Source: Albula goreensis
Lineage: Eukaryota; Chordata; Actinopteri; Albuliformes; Albulidae
DNA length: 64,000 bases
Assembly: GCA_022829145.1 (NCBI GenBank)
Contig: CM040746.1
Location: 29,207,832-29,271,831, forward strand
Reading direction: 5' to 3'
Below the pieces are notes generated by a model. That model had not been told where the DNA came from. It saw nothing but the letters and a program-made list of their open reading frames with translations, and did no database searches. Each line of letters opens with the position of its first letter. Position 1 is the first letter of the stretch. The position numbers were made by a program, and so were the translations under genes. Below, in pieces: positions 26,401 to 53,691 of the stretch.

Positions 26401-28636
26401 CATGTCTGTGTGCATGTATACATGTGTGCATGTGCTTGTGTGTGCGTGCATACATCTGGAATGCATATATTTGTATTTGTGTGTCCAGGCTCAGACGTGG
26501 TTGAGTGGCTGTACCACCACATTGAGGGCTTCCAAGACCGACGAGAGGCGCGCAAGTACGCCAGCAACCTGCTAAAGGCCGGGTTCATCCGCCACACTGT
26601 CAACAAGATCACCTTCTCTGAGCAGTGCTACTACATCTTTGGGGACTTCAGTGACTGTGAGAACTGTGAGTCTCCAGGCTTCTCATTCTGTGCTCTAAAG
26701 CATGTTTCTAAAGAAAGTACTTAAATTTTTTCAAAAATGTATTTTGCTATAAGTTACGATGGTGATAATTGAACTGACGCTACCCCCGAAAGAGCAGTAA
26801 CATCATTCAGATGAGTGTGCTGCTTTTGAGAGAGGTTTCGTATTTTGTCATCCTGTATGTAGGTTTTTCTTTATAACTTTAAGAATTTGTGTTTTGCATA
26901 GAGGCAAACTGTTAGACAGGTATCTCTTTATCTCTTTCACTTTGTCATTCTTCTCCCTCTCTCTCTATTCCTCTCTCTTTCTCAGACATGGCCAACCTCT
27001 CTCTTAATGATAACGACGGGTCAAGCGGAGCATCAGACCAGGACACTCTTGCCCCCCTGCCACTCCCAGGAGCAACCCCTTGGCCCCTGATGCACTCCTT
27101 CCCTTACCAGTATCCCCACCCCTACTCCAGCCAGCCACCTCCCTACCATGAGTTGTCCAGCTACAGCTATGCCCCGGGGAGCACGGGCAGCCAGCACAGT
27201 GAAGGTGAGCGGGAGCTGGCGGGCTGTGGGCGGAGCTAGTGGACAGAATGTAGCAGTTAATTAGACGAGAGGCAGTTCACAGGAACAAGGGAAGGAATAT
27301 TGGATGGAGAAGTCAAGCACAGATCTTAAACGTGTTGGGTGTAATAGGGTTGTATCTCTCAGTGGGAGAGAGGTGGAATAGGGTCTGTATTTTCACTTGA
27401 ATCTTAATTTAAAAGCATTTCCTTTTCACCTGAATGTTGTAGAACTGACACTGAATGCTCAAAATATTTATTTTCATATGAGAAGTGTTGTCACAGTTAC
27501 ATATTTCATGTTTTCTATTGATTACAGTTCCTGTTATATTGCAATGTTACTCTGTCTTCAGGCAGTTATTATCTTGTGCTTGGTGATTTTCATGTTTCTG
27601 TGTTTTAGATTTGGTAGATGTTAGAGAACATTCTGTGTATAATGCTTATGATGCTTATGTTAGTACATTTACACTGCCACCCTCTTGCCCTGTGATTAGG
27701 GCAGAGCTTGTTCTTTGGGTTAAGATAAAGGGACCCAAAGTCATCAATATGTTCCACCTAACATAGATATATTTGCGTCCAGTCGACTACAAGAACTGTC
27801 TTTATGACACTTGGTGCAGAATGGGATTGGCTTGCTGTCCACTGATGGCACCTGCCCTTGTAAACATGTGGAAGGTGACACTCTGGGCAGAAGTCGAACA
27901 GTCATGTCAGTGTATCATTCTTAATATAAGATGGAGTAAAATTTTGCCTCTTTGAACATTCTACCATTCTACATATCATGTTATGAGAACTGTGTCCTTT
28001 GCACAGAGCTCCTGAATAAAACTTCTTCTGAGGAAACCCAGCTACCTTGAAGTGAATTCATTCTCTGACAGCAGAGACTTGTACTCACACAATTATTTTT
28101 CTTTTTGTTTAGGGAGCCGAAGCAGTGGATCAACACGCAGTGAGGGTGAGCGGCGTCGCGGAAGCAAAGGAGGAGCCAGCAGCACAGGTGGAGGCACCAG
28201 AGAGGAGAAGTCACCAGGGGGAGGGGCTGACTCACGCTCAGGCAGCGGCAGCGAATCAGAGTACTCAACCAGGAGCAGTCTGAGGCGGGATCACGGCTCG
28301 GCCACACCCAGTGAGCACAGCCACCTCAGCCAGCGCTCACACCACCGAGCCCCACCTCCTCACCTCCCTTACCCTCCTGGGATACCCCTCCCCTACAATC
28401 CCATGATGGTTATGATGGTACCCCAGCACCCCCACCCAGCCTTGGGCCCCCCTCACCCCCAACATCCCTCCGGCCCCTCCCTCCCCTCTCTGCCCCCTTC
28501 CAGCACACCAGGAGGACCCCCCGGAGCTCCTCCTACCCGTGACCTGGGTTCTGTGCCTCCTGAGCTCACAGCCTCACGGCAGTCCTTCCACCTGGCAATG
28601 GGCAACCCCAGCGAGTTCTTTGTGGATGTCATGTAG
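14463..28636 (+). CDS. dvl2: Dishevelled segment polarity protein 2
   Basis: Cytoplasmic scaffold relaying Wnt signals from Frizzled to the beta-catenin and planar-polarity branches. Coding exons: 14463-14623, 19282-19351, 21517-21662, 22389-22498, 22943-23072, 23332-23422, 23928-23997, 24292-24431, 25160-25236, 25391-25458, 25622-25756, 26075-26206, 26489-26665, 26986-27204, 28113-28636. All junctions keep phase; 749 residues (human DVL2: 736). Order: DIX (about 1-79), proline-rich linker (exon 3), basic [14 protein letters not shown] region, PDZ (about 251-343, with FLGI loop), DEP (about 418-492), a PPPYHEL motif matching the PY/YxxPhi site known in DVL2, and the invariant tail ending SEFFVDVM. 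The DVL2-type tail and YHEL separate it from DVL1 and DVL3. The ATG has G at -3 and +4. Intron 1 is 4.7 kb. The exon 6 donor (GTACTG) is weaker than the rest. Exon 4 stays open 98 bases into its intron. Confidence 0.96.
17172..17194. repeat. (CA)n microsatellite in dvl2 intron 1
   Basis: About eleven clean CA units. The surrounding intron is otherwise unremarkable, with T/G-rich stretches at 16600-17000. Confidence 0.9.
18497..18675 (+). mobile_element. Short TIR element (MITE), teleost family
   Basis: Begins AACCCTGGTCCTGGAGGGCT and ends with a partly mirrored TAGCCCTCTCTGGGCC. Inside are the family's GGTTTTTGTTTTCACC block and the TTAATTGATCCATTAAGTGC block. Three copies in this window share these parts. 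I recognise it as a common non-autonomous fish repeat, probably hAT-like, but the superfamily is inferred. It lies in dvl2 intron 1. Confidence 0.6.
18783..18806. repeat. (GT)n microsatellite in dvl2 intron 1
   Basis: About twelve GT units followed by a T run. Confidence 0.9.
21473..21511 (+). repeat. CTTT-type microsatellite forming a polypyrimidine tract
   Basis: A run of CTTT/CCTT units ends five bases before the AG acceptor of dvl2 exon 3, so the repeat itself serves as the polypyrimidine tract. Length change here could affect splicing of the exon that codes the proline-rich linker. Confidence 0.8.
22185..22278 (+). mobile_element. Truncated MITE copy in dvl2 intron 3
   Basis: The 3' half of the element at 18497-18675. 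It has the GGTAATTGATCAGTAAACTG block and ends with TAGCCCTGCAGGATCAGGGT, which mirrors the family's 5' terminus well. The left half is too worn to define. Confidence 0.5.
24903..24936 (+). other. Perfect 14-bp inverted repeat in dvl2 intron 8
   Basis: GTCATCACTGCCAA and its exact complement are separated by six bases. It would form a stable intronic hairpin between the two exons that code the middle of the PDZ domain. It matches no repeat terminus I recognise. Confidence 0.6.
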
Positions 28637-28904
28637 TGCAAGGTGTTGAAACCTAGAGAATGTGTTGTGTGCATCTGTGTTTGTCTGTGTGTGAGGGATT
28701 GGCAACCCCAGAACAGAGGGCACAGGGCAGCTGAGGTTTCATGCCGTCTCTGTGCAATGAGGGCAAAGCTTTCAAAAGTACCCAAAGCAGACAAAAAAAC
28801 TGCCGCTGTGGTTTTGAATTCCTTTCAAGTGTGCATCCATTCCATCTGAATGCAGGGTGCTAGTTTGATTGTTTCATGAGCCTTTCCTGAAAGATTCATG
28901 CTGG

Positions 28905-28910
28905 AATAAA
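28905..28910 (+). terminator. Proximal candidate poly(A) signal of dvl2
   Basis: AATAAA about 270 bases past the dvl2 stop. It would give a short 3' UTR. Confidence 0.4.
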
Positions 28911-30248
28911 TTGTGGAATTGTGAGTCAAGAAATGCCCCTAGGTTTGTGATTGAAATTGAAGCATTGGAGAGAATTGGTGGCACCACAGCCCAGATGTGG
29001 GACTGGAGCTACCTGTCCCTCCTCTGGTAGGAGCAGGGTTCAGTCATGTGTATATGGGAGGAGGGTGGGATGGTAGGAATTTTTGATGCAGTTATGGAGA
29101 AAAATCTAAATGTGAAATTCTTAGGTTTTTTCCCCCTCTGCTCTCAAATAGGTTTCCTTGTTTTCCCAGTCCTTTATGCTTCCACAATTTCTAAAGCAAC
29201 TATTTGTGTCACAACTGTGGCTTTGGATTCACATAGGTTTTCAACACTTCCAGAAAGTTATACACTGAATAGCTTGTCTTCCTAACTTGACATCAAAGCT
29301 GTACTCCAGTGCTTCCATTTGATCTTTGAAGTTGTTAGTGAGTTCTTATGACACATGTACAGTTTTTTTTACAACCTAAAAGTAGTTACAAAATAATTTG
29401 GTTACCTTTTATGTTTAAAGGGGAACTTGTCTTTTCCACCTGGAAGCTGAAACAGAAGAACAATAGTGATCTGTCATAGAAACCTCAGAGGGAGCAGAAG
29501 ATCAAATACAGCAAATATATAGCAGAGGGCTACAATTCTCCTTTTTCAGTAAATATAATGGTAGAACAAAACTCTTATAACAACAGTCTGATATAGGTAT
29601 TTGTTCAGTTATCAATCTTGGAACACTGTCTTGTTCAGGTTATTAAGTATAGACCTTAAATGGTAAAAAAAAAAAAAAAAATACATTCATTCACTCATTC
29701 CAGTGTAGCCCAGAAAACTTGACATTACAATAACTAGGTGTCTTCCTCTACTCAGCTAATCTTTTACATTACTTTAAAATGGTTCCTCATCTGTAAATAC
29801 TCCATTATTCTATATAAATTTTATAGTGCATAACAATGATTTTTAATGTGAAATGAGCACAAAAAATTGATAAGCACGCACATTGCTCCCTGGTGATAGG
29901 AACAGTCCACCGTTAACGTCAGTGTATCATTTGCACCCAGGAGTTGTGAGCTGTGTACTGCAGACAGGAAAGTGCGATATAGAAAATGGTACTGAAATGG
30001 TATACCAAAAATGGTACTCCTACTGGGAAGGAATAATGTGAGATGCTGCATTTCGCGACACATTCATTGGCTGTTAGGCTCACTCGCAAAACAGTTTTTA
30101 AATAACTGAGATACTGAGATTCACATGTTTTTTTTTTTTGTGTATGTGTATTATACATAACCAAACCATATAGGTGCTAAATGAAGACTCAAATTATATG
30201 AATGTTTTTCCTTTTTTGTCACTTGCTTTTTTCAGCATTTATGTACTA

Positions 30249-30254
30249 AATAAA
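30249..30254 (+). terminator. Distal candidate poly(A) signal of dvl2
   Basis: AATAAA followed by a TG-containing, T-rich stretch, about 1.6 kb past the dvl2 stop. It would give a long 3' UTR. The DNA between the two signals has an A17 run (near 29663) and no other feature. Confidence 0.4.
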
Positions 30255-30799
30255 TGTGTACTAGATACATTTATGTGGCTTGAGTTTTTAATTATTTTCT
30301 TGGATATGAAACTAATTGTCCTTGGTTGGGCCATTTTGCACTTTTTATACATCTGATTATTTAATGTAACCTTGTAATGCAGTCTTATTAGTTACTCCAC
30401 ATCATCCTTCAAAACAATAGTTTGCAGTTGTTGTCAGCTAATGTCTTCTAGCCAAACAACTAGAACACTTTGTGATCTAAAAGTTGAATGCCCTTGAATT
30501 TCTGTAGGTAAATGTGGATTCATTAAATCATTACCTGCATGTCGAGATAAGGCATGTCCTATTTTCCCAATACTGATGAAAACAAATACCAATATTAATT
30601 AGTAATACAAATTATGTTTGTAGTTATTTTATTTCAGTATTTTATTGCATATTTGTTTCTTAATTCGGACTGTTCAAGTGTTACTAGCTAATCAACGTAC
30701 TAAGGTCAATGATTTAGTTGGCAGAGATACAACTGACACAGACTGACTGACGCAGAACCACCTATTTCTCAAAAGCTCTGTTTGAACCTAAATCATAAA

Positions 30800-31340
30800 C
30801 CTAGCCTTTATAAAACAGAGGCTGCTGTCACCTACTCCGCATCTCGTTTCTAGACGTCCTAAAATGACCGACACATTACAAAAGATTCATTACAATAACA
30901 AGACTTCCATTAGACGTTCCATTATCTTTCTACCCTTAACTCTTACAAACCGGAACTAATTATAATATGCACGACAAACACGCCAACCGGAACTTCTTAG
31001 TCGAAATGGGTATAGCGCCTTTATTTAGTGTTACCGACATTCTTAACTTCTTAGCCATCTTTGCCAAGTTACTTCAGCAAAGTGACTGGGTGTATCGGTC
31101 GAAGTGTCCTCTGTTTTGACTCCCAGTTATCGAGTTGAGTGTATATCACCAGGAAATAGACAACGGCAGTTTTAAATCAATACAGTCGATATTATGTTAT
31201 TGAAGGACAGAACGTTTGATTGAGCTAAATACATTGCTGTTCTTAACCTAACGTTCTAACGGATAACTTGGATACCAAGTTGAAATCGATAAACATTGTA
31301 ATTCAGTTACAAAAGTTTAATTAGCGCGCACTCGACTGAA
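30800..31340 (+). promoter_or_regulatory. acadvl promoter region and 5' UTR
   Basis: Lies between the dvl2 3' end and the acadvl ATG. Two identical ACCGGAACT sites (30949-30957 and 30986-30994), 37 bases apart, resemble ETS/GABP sites, common in promoters of nuclear genes for mitochondrial proteins. CpG density rises towards 31320. A TTTATAAAA run near 30809 is TATA-like but far from the ATG. Site function is inferred. Confidence 0.35.
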
Positions 31341-46613
<15,273 letters not shown>

Positions 46614-48166
46614 TGTCACTCCCACCAGCCATGCTGCTACCACTCTGCCCCCGTCCAGCCAGAAACCTGCCCCAGAGTGCCCCCACCAGAATCACATAGG
46701 GTTTAACACACCCTTCAAAGTAAAACTGAATCCTCAATATATTCATGTCTGTTAATGCATTAACATCCTTAAGTGAATGTCTTTTGCACCATGTACAGGA
46801 GAGTCCGCTCTGACACCATAAATAGAGCTGTCGTAACCAGTCAGTAGTAAATACAGGAAAGTGGCTGAGACCGTTCTAAAACGTATTGACTAGATGAGAA
46901 CTGAGAAAACACTGCATCCTTAGCTTCATCCTGTACTGTTCTTGTAAAATGAAACAACAGAAGTTTCTCCCTGAAACTGAATGCTGTGAGCAAGAGCAAT
47001 CAACTGGATGCGAGCCACAGTCCTGTGGTTGAGTTAAATACATAAATACATGCTGGATGTGGTGTATTCAGTTGGTTCACATCAGAATATCTAGGCCAGT
47101 AAGACTAGCATGTTCACCTTTTTTATTCTTTTTTTTTTTTTTTTTTTCTGATTAAATATTCGGCCCTTTTTTTCTCTCAAAAAAGTTAATCAGAGCACTT
47201 GGAGTGTAGTTTTGCTCAAATCATTTTTTTTCCCCACTGTAACCCTGATCACTCCACAAATATGTATTATTCTGTTGTGTAAAATGTCTTACTGTGTGTC
47301 ATATCAAAACAAGATTTTAAAAATGTATGGTAACTTGTTTTCTTATGTAGTCATTCCTATGAAGCATTGCATATACACATGTACTCACAGAACACATTAA
47401 ACTGATGTTGTAAGGAGTGTATCTCTGCCTTAGACGATAATCCACACAAGACAGGAGGCTTCTGTATGTGTTTTGAAGGGATTACAGATGAGGTTTAGTG
47501 GGAATGGACTACTGTCCTGCCAGTCACATGGAATCCGGTAAGGTGCAAGACATTGTAGAGCAGACATTTTTGCAGATGTTTTTCTGGGAAGAAAAAAATC
47601 AAGCCCATGACTAAAATGCAGCAACATGTATCATTCTTTACTAATTGCCATAATTGTCATCAGTCAGAAAGTTGCCTTAAATGTATTCCTTTACACTTCT
47701 GTAGCATACCAAAATGCAACAAACCATAGCAAAGCAGTTTCTTTCAGGGTGAAGGTAGACCCTGGATGTTCCAGTGTGATGATTTTTAAGATTGTCATCT
47801 CCTGCCCTTGAACTAGTTTCCCCTCATATTACATCTTCATAACACAAGTGTTGGGATGTGACACAACCACATGGGGATCTGTTGTAACCCTGGTCTTTGC
47901 TTGTTTTCATCCCTGACTCAGGGGTCCTGCAGCACTTTGCAATCATGCATTCATACCCACACATACATTCATACCTTTGACCTGTGCCTGCTTTTCAATT
48001 TATAGCTGTGGTTTCCACTATAATATTTAAGGGCTTTAAAAAATGAAATGTCAGACTGTTGAATATAGCAGGATCTTTGCAGATCAATCTGCTCACATGC
48101 TGCTGCTGCTTTGGTTTCATAATGTACTGTTGTGTATGTGTTGAATGGTGTAGTATGAAAGTGATA

Positions 48167-48172
48167 AATAAA
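48167..48172 (+). terminator. acadvl poly(A) signal
   Basis: AATAAA followed within 40 bases by a T-rich then TG-rich stretch, the classic cleavage-site layout. It predicts a 3' UTR of about 1.6 kb. A weaker ATTAAA occurs near 47152. Confidence 0.6.
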
Positions 48173-48320
48173 GTTCTGATTCTGAACAAGACGTTTTTGG
48201 TTTTTCTTTCATTTTGTGTGTGTCTGTGCTTGTTTGAGTTGCTTAGAAAGGCCTCCCTCTCCACTGTGCTTGGCTGAGCAGGGAATGGGGATGACATTTG
48301 AAGTGATGCCACACTATATA

Positions 48321-48547
48321 TTCAGTTGCAAGAAAAAGTTTGTAAACCCTTTGGAATTACCAGGATTTCTGTATTGATTACTGAATGTGCTCAATAAAGA
48401 CATGGCTGCTTGTGTTATTAGTTCAGTTGTATTTTGTTTGTAATTATGGCTTGGGGGAAGATCAGACCACGAGAGTAATGCTACGGGAAATCAATGCAAA
48501 AATCCTGGTAGTTTCAAAGGGTTCACAAACTTTTTCTTGCAACTGAA
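48321..48547. mobile_element. Palindromic MITE with ~59-bp terminal repeats
   Basis: The outer 59 bases on each side (48321-48379 and 48489-48547) are inverted copies differing at five positions. Both begin TTCAGTTGCAAGAAAAAGT. I recognise this terminus from a non-autonomous, mariner-like element widespread in fish and amphibians. A clean TA target duplication is not evident. It has no coding capacity and lies just downstream of the acadvl cleavage site. Confidence 0.75.
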
Positions 48548-48549
48548 AG

Positions 48550-51500
48550 TAATCTCAGGCAAGAACTTTATCTGGTTTTTAGGACTGACTATGTAGAAAA
48601 TTGTGTTAGCTGTTAAGTGAACTGTAACACAACTGAGGCACTTGCTTGTACTGAAGTGATGTGCCCTCTGGTCCGAACGGAAGCCTGATCATGCCAGCAC
48701 AAGCTGGCTGCCAGTCCCACAGGGCTTTGTGTCATTGGCTGTACGGTTGACAGTAGGATATCATTGCGGACATTTTACTTGCTTCATTGCACAATAGTGA
48801 TGGGTCTGTTGGATGAGGTGCATTGAGAACTGCCCGTGCAGCTGCACAGTCTTGCTGATAGTCCGCTGTTAGAGAGGTTTGTACCAGATACTTTAAGGGT
48901 TCTTGTGTACTCTGGAACTGAGATGGCACAGCATCATTTTGGGTAGGGGCAAATGGAAATGTGTACCCTAAACTATGAAAGCACAGAACAGGTATAAACT
49001 CATGCCAGTAGTGAGCCATTGTGAAAGACTGGTGAGTTTGATGAAACATTATTTATTTATTTTTTTTATCTAAGCAGTTATCACTCACCAGTGCTGTGCT
49101 CCAGCTTGGTAATTTTTGCCAAGTCAAGCAGTGTTTTTAGATGGCAAGAGTATCTCTCAAGATGTGCCAGTCTGAGTTCTGAAACTACTTAATAAGACGT
49201 GCAATTTTTGCTGATGAAATTTCATGCAGATGGTGCCTAATTTACACGGATGGCCTGACATCCTCTGCCTGTACAGGCTGTGGGTGAGCAGTTTCAGGAC
49301 CCCCATCCATCAGAGTGCAATTCAAATTTATTTTTAAAGCCATCTTTCTGCTTTGGCTTCCCACTTCCGTGTGAGTTTCAAGGCTGTTACTGGAAATACT
49401 GAATGTAAATATCAGGTGATCGTGAATCATTCTTTTAAATTAGCATATCTTGTCTTGTTACTGCTGAGCCTGCAGGAGACAGGAAGCAGTGTGGTTTGCA
49501 GTAGTGATGCTGACAGTTTCCCATGCTGCAAGGCTCATAATGGGTGTGAAAAACAAATATACAAAGGAGATATGAAGAAACAAAACTGATAATCGCATTC
49601 TAGAAGTAACTAGTTATACTAACCATGTAAGTTCCACCTTAAAGATTACTTCAGTCTAATGTATGATACAAGCTGGATATCTATTACCAGAACTAAAGAT
49701 GAAGCATTCCAAGCTATGATTATATATACCTTATGCCATAAAAATCTGGTACAGTATCTCTAGGTTTTCTATTTTTTGTTTTTGACACGAGTAGGGAGCT
49801 TGTGTCATCTATTCTGCACTGTTAATGTGTCATGGCTGTGAGACAAATAAAACTTATTCAAAGCAGAAAGTGAGAGCAAAGTTTTATTGGTTCAAACGAG
49901 TCAAAGTTGACCAACTTTGTGTATCTACCCTAATACAGCTCATATAACCTCATTTCAGCATTTACATGTGAGATGTTCTTTATCTGGACTACCTGTATCA
50001 GATGGAAAATCAATGCTGTGGATACGTGTTAGCTTTCCTCCTCAGACTTGCACAAAGTAATAATAGTTTGGTAAACACATTTTTTATTTAACAAAATGGT
50101 GACTATTGTATGAACATTAAAAAAATGGACACTATAATGGAGCTATAACATATATAGTTACAATTTTCTCCCCCATGAATGCGTAAAACAAGTTGCAAGT
50201 TACAGGTTACACCTTGTGAATCACCAAGCACACTACATTTTTGCTGAGATTCTCTGCATCTCCTATTCTATCCTATCTGATCCTCTGGCGATGGCTGCAC
50301 TGAGCTCCACAGGGTTTTCCAGGAAAAGTAACACCACCAGTCCTCGAGGTGTGGTTGCTCAATGGGCTACATTTGTTTGTGCTTGGAGATTGTACTTTCA
50401 ATGTAATCTGCAATAGGGCAGGCTAAGAGTGGAGTGCATATTACCATAGTGCTGCACCCAACTTAAAAGTGAGCCACTTTTGAGACATACTTTTGCTTAC
50501 TAAGGGATTAATTCTGCTTTGTAGAATACCCTCCTGGTTAGCTCAGTCCTCAGCCCCAAATCCCAGTGCCCCATGCCCACTCCCTCATCTACTGTTGGTA
50601 GCCCTTTAAAGGAGGAGATGATGTTCTTCATTCTATTATGGGATGCCAGACTGTTTTAATGTATCAATTCAACACACTCAGTTTCTCTTTGCTTTCATTT
50701 CAAAACAACGTTACTTCAACCTCTCTTGCCTACACTACACAGCAGTGCAGTTTGGCACAGAGACCACCTATTAGTGGATGTCTCTGTGTTCCTCTGACCC
50801 CTTTTGAGAGCACTTGTTTATATAATCTTTTTTTTTAGTTTTTGCAGAACAAGGCAAATTACACTTCTGTCTTTCTGTTGCACTTCCATACTGACGGATC
50901 ATATACTGAAGAGAACACTGGCTCATTTTTTAGTTTTGCAAATCTTTGGCCGTAGCTTTGTATCACAAAAGCTAAGTAAACTCTCTTTAGTGTCTTTCCC
51001 TTACCTAGCGCCCAGAAATGATGAAAATCATCCTGTACCTACAATTAGAATTTATTTGGTCATATCTATATTGTATGGCCTTTCTTATGTGTTTATCTTT
51101 CCAGAGTTACCTACTGTATATGTTAACTGGGGTACAAATGTCAGCCTTTGAAGTACCATGATGCCTCAGACTCAGAAGCTGTTCCCTAACAGAACAAAAA
51201 AAATCTATTTTAATCCATAATTTCTTGTTAGTTTCAAATAATTCAAAACAGGAAGGATAAATACATATGCAATATCTGTAGCTGCTAAAAAAGTATAATC
51301 ATGAATTATTGCAAGACCTTTATTTCATGCAATCCCTGTTACAACAGTACCATTTCTTTTATGAAGATGTGGCACAGTGCTTTAATTAGTGTTGGGTAGG
51401 AATGTATTACATGAAGCGAAGACTAGATAATCAGATTACAAAAATAAAATAGCTGTAATCAGCTCAAAATGCTTTGAAAAAAGTGTGTAACCTGACTACA

Positions 51501-52260
51501 GATACATTTTCTAAGCAAATTCACCCAACATGTGTGGTAACTTACCAGATTTCTGCTCAATAGAAAATGCTCAGTTTTTTAAATATATTTCCTCAGGCAA
51601 CATGGCACAGAAGAATGTGAACCAAAAGGATATACAAGTGAAGGAGAGTCAATTTAATCTGTCTTTTTTGGAGAAGGTTACAATTACTATTCATCTTGTT
51701 TTCTGTGTGTATTCATCTTATGTTAGCCGTTTCAACCTTTATGTACATACCAAAATATTACTTTATTTGTATATTAGAATCTGGTCACCCATCTCGAATG
51801 CTGATGTGAATCACATTATTAGTCCTGACCATAGACCTTTCCATCTGACATCATAGGGATTTTGGGTCAAGACAGTACGACAACAACCTATGTGACCTAA
51901 TTAACCTAATAATATACAAAAAAACAAACTAAAATTCTGTTTGCTTTTAATATCTTGTCATATTATGATAACATGATTATTACAGTTTATCTTGAAACCC
52001 AAAATATCTAACATCTGACATAACAGCATTTTACGGCTTAATTATTTGTTTGACTACTTTATATTCTATGATGCAATGTTTTATCATGTAGTCTAGCTTA
52101 TATTATCCATGAGAGTAAACAGGCTTAAGCCAAATCCTTTCAAGTCAGCCACCGTAAAAAAAGATGAAAAATGTGTACAGAGGCATTTATCACATTTAAA
52201 TTCCTATACTTCAGTCTAGTAATTTGTGAAGTCCCTATGGTTATTCAGCCAAAAAAAGAC
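48550..52260. other. Intergenic between acadvl and the GPCR
   Basis: AT-rich and gene-free as far as I can see. The open frames here are short and lack start context, splice sites or recognisable motifs. Confidence 0.45.
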
Positions 52261-52272
52261 CATATATTACAG

Positions 52273-52599
52273 TTAACGATGATGAGCGATCTGGGAAAAA
52301 AATGTTTGTACTTTGGCTTTATTGGCATCATTGACATTTCTTAGTGTGTCCCTTAGAGACACACTGAGCATCAGTCCGTACAGGGAGTGATCAGGGTCCA
52401 AGTGTTCCATAAACAACCGTCCATCCAGCTCATAATATCTACGCTCCATGGATATGCAGAGTAGTGTCTGGGAGATGATCCCATAACCAGAATTTTGCAG
52501 TTTTGAATCCCTGCAGAGGATGTCCATGATCTGTACAATATATGCAAAAAATCCAGCTGCATCCAGGGTAATGTACCTCCAGATACAGGTATCCACCAA
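52273..52599 (-). other. Unassigned 108-codon open frame downstream of the GPCR
   Basis: An open frame with protein-like composition (mixed charged and hydrophobic residues, a C-terminal K-V-Q-T-F-F-S-Q-I-A stretch) ends in TAA at 52273. It begins with TTG and has no ATG near its start. An acceptor-like site (pyrimidine run then TACAG) lies inside it near 52532, so it could be a last exon from about 52532. It also overlaps a minus-strand AATAAA (52318-52323) and may instead be 3' UTR of the spliced GPCR transcript. I do not recognise the peptide. Confidence 0.25.
52318..52323 (-). terminator. Distal candidate poly(A) signal, GPCR transcript
   Basis: Minus-strand AATAAA about 380 bases past the stop of the alternative GPCR exon. 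It would end the spliced form. Confidence 0.3.
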
Positions 52600-52702
52600 G
52601 CATATAAATGTTTAGAAAGGTGTATTCTCAGAATCCTTTTGTATTTGGATCAGTTTGATTTCCCTCCTTTTCCATCTCAGCAATGGGCTCTCTCTTGTCC
52701 AT

Positions 52703-52763
52703 TCACACAGATGTCCTCGGCAGCTCTATTGACATGAGTCTTTGGGAAGTCATTGCTCTCTCC
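52703..52763 (-). other. Candidate alternative last exon of the GPCR
   Basis: A strong acceptor (CTGCTGCTTTTTTCAG) precedes 52763 on the minus strand. Joined in phase to the donor at 53696 it replaces the receptor's last codons with about 19 residues ending L-P-R-T-S-V. That end fits the class I PDZ-ligand pattern (S/T-x-V). Another frame of the same exon is also open for 28 codons, so phase alone does not prove the link. Splice sites are seen; use is inferred. Confidence 0.35.
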
Positions 52764-53598
52764 CTGAAAAAAGCAGCAGAAATTAGTGTCAAACTCCCAC
52801 TGGTCTCTCTGCTACCTTTAAACAGATAAAGCCATTCCTGCTCACAAGGAGCACAGATTATGCCACAGGTGCCTAGTATACCGGTTATGGTCTTGTTTTA
52901 TTCCAACCAATCCCCTGATAACTAAGATTTTTGAAAATGTGAATAAGTTTCATTGTTTTATGTAACAGATTTTAACAAAATGAAGATGTGGCTCATCACC
53001 ATTTCGTTTGGTTTTGTTCTCTTTATTTAGTAAAAATGATCTCATAACACTGATAACATATCCACACTTTTTAAGCATTTCGGACTCAACTCATTTCTAA
53101 CTGTGTAGGTGAAATGATTTATAGATTGCATTCATATTCCAGTGGCATATGAAAGACAGACTGGACACAAAAAAAGAAGATCTGGACAACTGGTGTTACT
53201 TAAATTTACAAATGTTGTTTAAAATTATGCTCATAACGGGATACTTGAAGTTGTTGGTCTTGTGTTGTGCTGTTCACCATCTACCTTACATATAGTGCAG
53301 TACATAAAAATTGTTGTTTTATGTCCTTCATTCTCCCACACTTTAAATAGCATATCAGATCAGGACTTATCAATGTTTAATATACAATACATAACATGTA
53401 TTCAAATAAATAAACAAAGGGGTTCATAATTAAACTCCATATTTTGCACACATATTATGAAATTCAAGTTCCATATCATCATTGCTGTAAAAAAATAGGC
53501 TACAGCAAAAAATAACTTTTCAGGAGATGAGAGAAGCTGCTTGTTGTTGCATTCCGTTGCATTAGACAAGCTTTAGTTTCATGGTGTTCTGAATCAAT

Positions 53599-53604
53599 TT
53601 TATT
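53599..53604 (-). terminator. Proximal poly(A) signal of the GPCR
   Basis: Minus-strand AATAAA about 90 bases past the unspliced stop codon. It suits a short transcript in which the downstream intron is not removed. Confidence 0.45.
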
Positions 53605-53691
53605 GACCGCAGATCCAGATTGAAACATGGGTCGTTCGAAACATACAGATAGCTTGAACATCCTATTCTTGTTGCAAACTCAAGTTATGGC

